Positions 59,478 to 64,000 of a stretch of DNA of 64,000 bases are shown here, piece by piece; positions within the stretch are counted from its first letter, which is position 1, and each line of letters starts with the position of its first letter. Below the pieces are notes generated by a model. That model worked only from the letters and a program-made list of their open reading frames with translations, searched no databases and had not been told where the DNA came from. The stretch covers positions 620,001 through 684,000 of the forward strand of contig CAWBFD010000002.1 in NCBI GenBank assembly GCA_963788115.1, in the 5' to 3' direction. The translations under genes and the position numbers were made by a program. This DNA is from CAWBFD01 sp963788115. GTDB taxonomy: Bacteria > Actinomycetota > Thermoleophilia > Solirubrobacterales > 70-9.

Positions 59478-59849
59478 TCAGTCGTCCTCGCCCGATTCGC
59501 CCTCGTCCTCGCCCGACTCATCATCGTCGTCGGAGCCGGAATCGTCGTCATCGGCGGCCGTGCCGACGGGCTCGAACTGTCCGTTGAGGTGCACCTCCAC
59601 CTCCGAGCCGTCGTCCCGCTGGACCTCGACCTCGTAGAGCCCGCCGCCGTCAGAGTCCTGATGCTCGACCTCGGTGGCCGATCCGCCACCCGCGGCCTCG
59701 ACCGCAGCGGCCGCCGCCCGGTCAGCATCGGGGCCGGTTACCTGCTCCTCCGAATCGCCGCCGGAGACCGCGTACGCGATCCCGGCGCCGCTTACGACCA
59801 GGGCCACGACCGCCGCCCCGATCGCGAGCGTCTTGCGACTGATGTCCAT
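59478..59849 (-). CDS. PepSY-domain protein, secreted or membrane-anchored
   Basis: A 123-residue protein. N-terminal hydrophobic helix KTLAIGAAVVALVVSGAGIA (residues 7-26) is a signal or anchor. A PepSY domain follows: ADRAAAAAVEAAGGGSATEV, then LYEVEVQRDDGSEVEVHLNG. The last 25 residues are almost all Asp/Glu/Ser/Gly. PepSY domains often inhibit peptidases or sense the envelope. Paralogue of the gene at 59970. A TTTCA-type box lies 54 bp before the ATG, in the same position as for its paralogue. Confidence 0.85.
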   Translation of the reverse strand: MDISRKTLAIGAAVVALVVSGAGIAYAVSGGDSEEQVTGPDADRAAAAAVEAAGGGSATEVEHQDSDGGGLYEVEVQRDDGSEVEVHLNGQFEPVGTAADDDDSGSDDDDESGEDEGESGEDD

Positions 59850-59902
59850 CTGGGTCTCACCTCCGCATCGTCTGTTGAATCGATCTTCTTAGCGGCGGTG
59901 AA

Positions 59903-59918
59903 TGAAATGACCGTGAAA
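59903..59918 (-). promoter_or_regulatory. TTTCAY-N5-TTTCAY box, PepSY gene 1
   Basis: Coding strand TTTCACGGTCATTTCA with the two TTTCA units 11 bp apart, 54 bp upstream of ATG 59849. Confidence 0.7.
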
Positions 59919-59969
59919 ATGCGAGCGCCCGCCCGGCACACGCCGGGCGAACGCTCCAGGGTTCGGCGG

Positions 59970-60296
59970 CTACTCCGAGCGGTCGCTCGCCGACTCCTCA
60001 TCGGCCGACTGGCCGACGACATTGAAGCCACGGTCGAGCTGCACGTCGACCTGGCTGCCATCGTCGAGCGTGACCTCGACCTCGTAATAGCTCTCCTCGT
60101 CCCCCACCTCGGTGTCGGTGACGCTGCCGCCGCCGGTCGCCTCAAGCGCCGCGGCGCTCGCTCTGTCGAGCGATTGGCCGGAGATCGGCGCCTCCGAGTC
60201 GTCCCCGCCGCCGGTGGCGGCTGCGACGCCGGCGCCTCCCGCCCCGATGGCGAGTACCGACGCTCCGACGATCAGGATCTTGGATCGCTTTGTCAT
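59970..60296 (-). CDS. PepSY-domain protein (paralogue)
   Basis: A 108-residue protein of the same design: hydrophobic N-terminus SKILIVGASVLAIGAGGAGV, then LDRASAAALEATGGGSVTDT, YYEVEVTLDDGSQVDVQLDR and an acidic short tail. ATG 60296 with AGGAGG upstream is preferred over the longer frame. About half the residues of the PepSY domain match the neighbour at 59478, so the pair arose by duplication. It is preceded by a TTTCA box at 60354-60369. Likely faces outside. Confidence 0.85.
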   Translation of the reverse strand: MTKRSKILIVGASVLAIGAGGAGVAAATGGGDDSEAPISGQSLDRASAAALEATGGGSVTDTEVGDEESYYEVEVTLDDGSQVDVQLDRGFNVVGQSADEESASDRSE

Positions 60297-60353
60297 TTGG
60301 CTTACCTCCTGGGTAATGGTCATTTGGACGCTTCTGTTTTTACGGGGGTGCGG

Positions 60354-60369
60354 TGAAAGCGTCATGAAA
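60354..60369 (-). promoter_or_regulatory. TTTCAY-N5-TTTCAY box, PepSY gene 2
   Basis: Coding strand TTTCATGACGCTTTCA, repeats 11 bp apart, 58 bp upstream of ATG 60296. It overlaps the stop region of the upstream lipoprotein gene. Confidence 0.7.
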
Positions 60370-61780
60370 GGCCCGAAAGGGCTTCGCGCAGCTGCCGCGT
60401 GGCGTCGACGACGTCCGAGAACTCGTCCGCCTCCGCCGCCGCCTCCAGGTGACGGAGCTCGTCATCGATCCGATTCGCATCGGCGCCCGCGATGGCGATT
60501 CGGTCCCGGATCCACTCGAGGGTCGTGACGTCGCCCCTCACCGCCGCAGCATGCTCCGCTCCGGCGTCCGTGACCAGCTGACGGGCCCAGAGGTCGAGCC
60601 GGGCGAGGTCGACCTCGGCCGGCGGCCGGTATCGCAGCTCGAGATCAAGGCTCGCCTGGGCAACGTCCAGGGCCGCGAGGGAGGCTTGGAGGCGGTTGCG
60701 AGCGCCAACCGCTCGATCGAGCGCGTCCAGGGCGTCGATCATCCGGGTAGCGAGCCGCTCGGGCATGCCGGCCTCGACCGCGTCCCAGCCGGTGGTCATG
60801 CCACCGGCCGCGCGGGACGCGGCCTTCCAGTTCTTCGATCGGGCCGCAGCGAACGCGTCGTCCGCGTTTCTCGACAGCGCTCTGAGCTCGGCCGGCTCGG
60901 GCCCCGAGGCCGCGTCCACCGGGACGGTCAGCGCGTTGGCCTCGAAGTCCCGTCGCGAGCCCGAGAAGAATTCGCCGTAGCCGGGGGCGAAGGTCTTGTC
61001 CTCGAGGGCTCGCTCATCGAGGTGGAGCTCCTGGCCGACCATCGCCCCGGCGACCGGACCGGTTGGCCCCTCCACGGTCTTGCCGACTGTCTTCACCGTG
61101 ACCTCCTCGAAGGCGACGCCGGGGATGTTCTCGGTTCGGTAGACGTCCCCGACCTTCGGATCGGCCGGCATGATCATCGCGGGCGGGTACTGCGCGCCGG
61201 CGTGCCATGTGCCCTCGGTGTCGGCGACGACGCCGTGCTCGTAGTTGAACACGTACTCGCCGAAGTACCAGACGGCCCCGTCGTCGGCCTGGGCGTACAG
61301 GTCGAGGGCGACCTCGTGGATGCGCCCGTTGAGGTACGCGGCGAACTGGGACTGGAGGGTCTCGATCCGCTGGCCGCGCCACTCCACGATCCTGGTCTCG
61401 GGCAGGAGCGTGACCTCGACCTTGAGCGGGTCCCCCTCGACCTCGCCAAGCAGAACCGACGAGTGGAGCTCGCTGATCGGGAACAGCGGGTTGGTGACCG
61501 CGGTAGCAGCCGAGAAAGAAGGTATTGCCAGATCAACCCGGCTGCTCTTCGGCGCAAGCCTGCGGCGCGTGAGGCTGTTGAGCTTGCCCAGGCGCGGTTG
61601 CGGGATGGTCGCCGAGCTCGATGTCGCGACGCCGGAGGTGCCGTCGTTGGAGGTGCCGTCGCCGGAGCCCCCGTCGCAGGCGCCGATCGTGAGTGCCGCA
61701 GCTAGGGCGAGGCCGAGAATGGTCGTGGCGGAACGGCGCCACGGCGGGGGTGAGTCAGGGGCCGCTCGGCATTCGCACAT
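60362..61780 (-). CDS. Putative lipoprotein of unknown function
   Basis: A 472-residue exported protein. Signal and lipobox: TTILGLALAAALTIGAC (Cys near residue 35), then a Gly/Ser/Thr linker. Residues 95-285 are a conserved-looking domain with TNPLFPISELHSSVLLGEVE, LYAQADDGAVWYFGEYVFNY, EGTWHAGAQYPPAMIMPADP and VGDVYRTENIPGVAFEEVTV. I have seen similar segments in other actinobacterial and proteobacterial hypothetical proteins. The C-terminal 180 residues are helical and Ala-rich. No catalytic motif. A TTTCA box lies 52 bp upstream. Confidence 0.7.
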   Translation of the reverse strand: MCECRAAPDSPPPWRRSATTILGLALAAALTIGACDGGSGDGTSNDGTSGVATSSSATIPQPRLGKLNSLTRRRLAPKSSRVDLAIPSFSAATAVTNPLFPISELHSSVLLGEVEGDPLKVEVTLLPETRIVEWRGQRIETLQSQFAAYLNGRIHEVALDLYAQADDGAVWYFGEYVFNYEHGVVADTEGTWHAGAQYPPAMIMPADPKVGDVYRTENIPGVAFEEVTVKTVGKTVEGPTGPVAGAMVGQELHLDERALEDKTFAPGYGEFFSGSRRDFEANALTVPVDAASGPEPAELRALSRNADDAFAAARSKNWKAASRAAGGMTTGWDAVEAGMPERLATRMIDALDALDRAVGARNRLQASLAALDVAQASLDLELRYRPPAEVDLARLDLWARQLVTDAGAEHAAAVRGDVTTLEWIRDRIAIAGADANRIDDELRHLEAAAEADEFSDVVDATRQLREALSGLS

Positions 61781-61831
61781 CGTTTGCCCTCCTGCGTCCG
61801 ACGATGGTCATGCCGTGGTACAGGGGCCGGG

Positions 61832-61847
61832 TGAAACCGCGATGAAA
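61832..61847 (-). promoter_or_regulatory. TTTCAY-N5-TTTCAY box, lipoprotein gene
   Basis: Coding strand TTTCATCGCGGTTTCA, 11-bp period, 52 bp upstream of ATG 61780. Confidence 0.7.
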
Positions 61848-61861
61848 TTGCCCACGGCGGC

Positions 61862-63238
61862 TCAAGACGAGGTCGCCGGGACCTCGATCCAGACGTCCGC
61901 TCCCCCGCCGGGATCGTTGGCCGCCCCGGCGCTTCCGCCGTGGGCGCGCGCGATCGTCTCCACGATCGCCAGGCCGAGCCCGGTGCCGCCGCGGGCGCGG
62001 GCCGCGTCGGCGCGGCTGAAGCGCTCGAACGCTCGGCCGATGAACTCGTCGGGGAAGCCGGGGCCGTGGTCGCTTACGTGCAGCTCCACGTGATCCCCGT
62101 TCCGCATGGCCCACAGCCGCACCGCGCCCCCTCCGTAGCGCAGTGCGTTGTCGACCATGCCCGTCAGCGCCTGCTCGAGGCGGAGTCGGTCGCCCTCCAC
62201 CTGGAGGCCGGCCGCGCCGTCGACAACCAGGGTTCGGTTCGACTGCTCCGCCCGGGCGCGGAAGCGCTCTCCCACCCCGGCCAGCAGGTCGGCCACCGGG
62301 AGCGACTGCAAGCTCACGGCGAGCTTGCCCTTCTCCGCGCGCGCGACGATCAGCAGGTCCTCCCCGAGTTGGATCAGGCGGTCGACCTCCTCGATCGCGG
62401 AGGCGATCGCCGCTCGCAGCTCCTCCTCGCCCGCCCCGTATCTGAGGGCGAGCTCCAGCTCCGTCTTGTGGAGCGCTAGCGGGGTGCGGAGCTCATGACT
62501 CGCGTCGTCCACGAAGCGCCGCTCGCGCTCCAGCGCGACCTCCAGCCGGCCGAGCATCTCGTTCAGGGTCTCGCCGAGACGCCGCAGCTCGTCCTCAGCG
62601 AGGGGGACGGGCAGGCGCTGATCGGGCTCGCTGGCCGAGATCGCCGCCGCCCGGCGGCGCATCAGCTCGACTGGCCGGAGCGCGGTCGCCGTCGCCCCGT
62701 AGCCGGCCAGCGAGGCGAGCAGCAGCGCCACCGGACCGCCGATCAGCAGCAGGGTGGCGAGGCTCGCCAAGGCCTCGTCGCGGTCGTCGAGCGAGGAGCC
62801 GACCACCGTGATCAGCTCACCGTCCGGAGTGTCGACCGGTGCGGCCAGCAGCCGTACCGGTCCCTCGAGGCCGGAGACCTGGTCGCGCTCGAAGAAGTTC
62901 GGCTCGCTCGTCGCCTGCTCGAGCTCGGCGGGGCTGAGCACCGGTTGATCGCCCAGCTGCGGCGTCGAGTCCAGCACGCGCCCCTCGGGGGTCACAACCT
63001 GGGCGAAGCTCTCCTCCTGCTCGATCAGCGAACTCTCGGTGAACCCGCCCAGCCCGCCTTGGGAGGCCCGGACGAGAGCCGAGACCTCGCCGGCTCGGGA
63101 GCGAAGCCCCTGATCGATCGACTCGTTGAGGCGCGACTCCATCTGGGAGTAGAGGAAGAGGCCGACCGCCGCGAGGACGACGGCCATGACGACGGCGAAC
63201 GCCAGGGTCACCCGGATCCTGATCGGGAGCCGCTTCAT
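61862..63238 (-). CDS. Sensor histidine kinase
   Basis: A 458-residue membrane kinase. Two transmembrane helices (about 10-32 and 170-192) flank a periplasmic domain of about 135 residues. A HAMP region ALRPVELMRRRAAAI leads to the H-box FVDDASHELRTPLALHKTEL, N-box MVDNALRYGG, and G-boxes HGPGFPDEFIGRAFERFSRA with GGTGLGLAIVETIARAHGG. The ATG at 63238 overlaps the stop of the response regulator by four bases. Longer upstream frame is a shadow. It senses an envelope signal of unknown nature. It likely phosphorylates the upstream regulator. Confidence 0.93.
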   Translation of the reverse strand: MKRLPIRIRVTLAFAVVMAVVLAAVGLFLYSQMESRLNESIDQGLRSRAGEVSALVRASQGGLGGFTESSLIEQEESFAQVVTPEGRVLDSTPQLGDQPVLSPAELEQATSEPNFFERDQVSGLEGPVRLLAAPVDTPDGELITVVGSSLDDRDEALASLATLLLIGGPVALLLASLAGYGATATALRPVELMRRRAAAISASEPDQRLPVPLAEDELRRLGETLNEMLGRLEVALERERRFVDDASHELRTPLALHKTELELALRYGAGEEELRAAIASAIEEVDRLIQLGEDLLIVARAEKGKLAVSLQSLPVADLLAGVGERFRARAEQSNRTLVVDGAAGLQVEGDRLRLEQALTGMVDNALRYGGGAVRLWAMRNGDHVELHVSDHGPGFPDEFIGRAFERFSRADAARARGGTGLGLAIVETIARAHGGSAGAANDPGGGADVWIEVPATSS

Positions 63239-63915
63239 CTCCCAGTGTCCTCCCGCAGGCGGTAGCCCGCTCCGCGCACCGTCTCGATCGACTTGACCCC
63301 GAACGGCCGGTCGATCTTGCGCCGCAGCAGCCGCACGTAGGCGTCGACGACGTTCGAGCGGTTCTCGTACTCGTAGTCCCAGGCGTGCTCCAAGAGCTGG
63401 AAGCGGGAGAGGACCGCGCCGGGATGTCGCATGAACGTCTCGAGAACCGCGAACTCCTTGGCGGAGAGCTCGATCTCCGCCTGGCCGCGCCACGCGCGCC
63501 TGGTCGCCGGGTCGAGGCGCAGATCGCCGACCTGAAGCTCCACCGGCCGCTCGGCCTGACCGCGCCTGAACAGCGCCCGCAGCCGCGCGAGCAGCTCGGC
63601 GTAGGAGAACGGCTTCGTCAGATAGTCGTCGGCGCCGCGGTCGAGGCCGGCGACCCGATCGGGGACGGAGTCGCGCGCGGTGAGCATCAGCACGGGCGAC
63701 CACACGCCCGCCGCCCTAAGCCGCTGGCAGACCTCGAAGCCATCGATGCCGGGGAGCATCACGTCGAGCACGATCGCGTCGTACTCGGTGGCCTCGGCCC
63801 TCCAGAGAGCGTCCTCGCCCTTATGGGCCACGTCGACGGCCATGCCCTCGCGGGTGAGCCCGCGCTTGATCAGCCCGGCCATCTTCGGCTCGTCCTCGAC
63901 GATCAGCACGCGCAT
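63235..63915 (-). CDS. OmpR-family response regulator
   Basis: A 226-residue regulator: MRVLIVEDEPKMAGLIKRGL at the start, phosphoacceptor Asp in DAIVLDVMLPGIDGFEVCQR, VLMLTARDSVPDRVAGLDRG, DDYLTKPFSYAELLARLRAL, and output domain ELSAKEFAVLETFMRHPGAV with NVVDAYVRLLRRKIDRPFGV. The ATG at 63915 begins the receiver; the upstream frame to 63981 lacks support and crosses the box. It pairs with the kinase gene. A TTTCA-type box 26 bp upstream suggests autoregulation. Confidence 0.94.
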   Translation of the reverse strand: MRVLIVEDEPKMAGLIKRGLTREGMAVDVAHKGEDALWRAEATEYDAIVLDVMLPGIDGFEVCQRLRAAGVWSPVLMLTARDSVPDRVAGLDRGADDYLTKPFSYAELLARLRALFRRGQAERPVELQVGDLRLDPATRRAWRGQAEIELSAKEFAVLETFMRHPGAVLSRFQLLEHAWDYEYENRSNVVDAYVRLLRRKIDRPFGVKSIETVRGAGYRLREDTGR

Positions 63916-63940
63916 GGGAATCCACCCTGGAGAACCTTCA

Positions 63941-63956
63941 TGAATGAGGAATGAAA
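63941..63956 (-). promoter_or_regulatory. TTTCAY-N5-TTTCA-like box, response regulator gene
   Basis: Coding strand TTTCATTCCTCATTCA; second unit is ATTCA. Spacing 11 bp, 26 bp upstream of ATG 63915. Confidence 0.6.
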
Positions 63957-63980
63957 GCGGTTGCGCGGCGGCGGGACGCA

Positions 63981-63996
63981 TTTCACGCGGCTTTCA
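63981..63996 (+). promoter_or_regulatory. TTTCAY-N5-TTTCAY box pointing out of the window
   Basis: Plus strand TTTCACGCGGCTTTCA, 11-bp period. Orientation fits a gene transcribed rightwards beyond the edge. Confidence 0.6.
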
Positions 63997-64000
63997 TCCG

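Noticed and set aside
1..64000. CRISPR arrays, tRNA or rRNA genes, intact transposases, prophage genes
   Set aside because: I looked for regular spaced repeats, cloverleaf-like segments and transposase motifs and saw none that could be supported by eye.

Overview
The window is a dense, GC-rich (clearly well above 60 percent) chromosomal segment of an actinomycete-type bacterium. Evidence for the lineage: Rpf-like transglycosylase, F420-type LLM oxidoreductase, MpaB-type oxygenase, SigB/SigF-type sigma factor, an arsenate reductase with a Corynebacterium-like N-terminal domain, CHAD proteins, and frequent GTG starts with leaderless-looking promoters. The overall gene mix is reminiscent of Thermoleophilia (Solirubrobacterales/Gaiellales), but that rank is inference. 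I see no rRNA, tRNA, CRISPR array, phage or intact insertion sequence.

Layout. 0-8 kb: partial stress sigma factor, MpsC-like DUF2294 protein, Fe/Mn superoxide dismutase, DUF72 protein, aldehyde dehydrogenase, esterase, DNA polymerase IV. 8-11 kb: cytochrome bd oxidase with CydA and CydB read as one polypeptide, followed by an overlapping two-helix small protein. 11-19 kb: a frameshifted FAD oxidoreductase, then a polyphosphate neighbourhood (ppk1, two CHAD proteins, Ppx/GppA) interrupted by an M1 peptidase and a glycosyltransferase remnant. 19-22 kb: Nudix, DUF4188, and an arsenic cluster (arsC divergent from arsR-arsM). 22-28 kb: phosphate uptake (pstS-pstC-pstA-pstB-phoU, DUF47, orphan OmpR-type regulator) with PHO-box-like repeats. 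28-35 kb: uppP, two enoyl-CoA hydratases, HD-domain protein, Rpf-like protein with a perfect CRP-type site, lipoate ligase family protein, LtrA. 35.5-39.5 kb: a zinc/manganese ABC importer with Zur and two matching operators. 40-50 kb: metallophosphoesterase, UBP zinc finger, ArsR/SRPBCC pair divergent from clpP with paired operators, a glycerate module, YcaQ-type glycosylase, MFS, MpaB and TetR. 50-57.6 kb: a MacB/FtsX-type ABC exporter, an LLM oxidoreductase carrying an in-frame inserted segment, and a polar amino-acid ABC importer. 57.6-64 kb: group 2 sigma factor, GNAT, then two PepSY proteins, a lipoprotein and a histidine kinase/response regulator pair.

The most interesting observation is at the right end: a direct repeat TTTCAY-N5-TTTCAY with exact 11-bp periodicity lies upstream of the response regulator gene, the lipoprotein gene and both PepSY genes in the same orientation, and a fifth copy at the window edge points outwards. 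This looks like an autoregulated two-component regulon of secreted PepSY proteins and a lipoprotein.

A caution runs through the window: three otherwise conserved genes (sod, pstB, FAD oxidoreductase) are broken by single-base indels. Either the consensus contains indel errors or these genes are decaying. Some starts are uncertain by tens of bases. Functions are assigned from motifs recognised by eye; no database search was possible.
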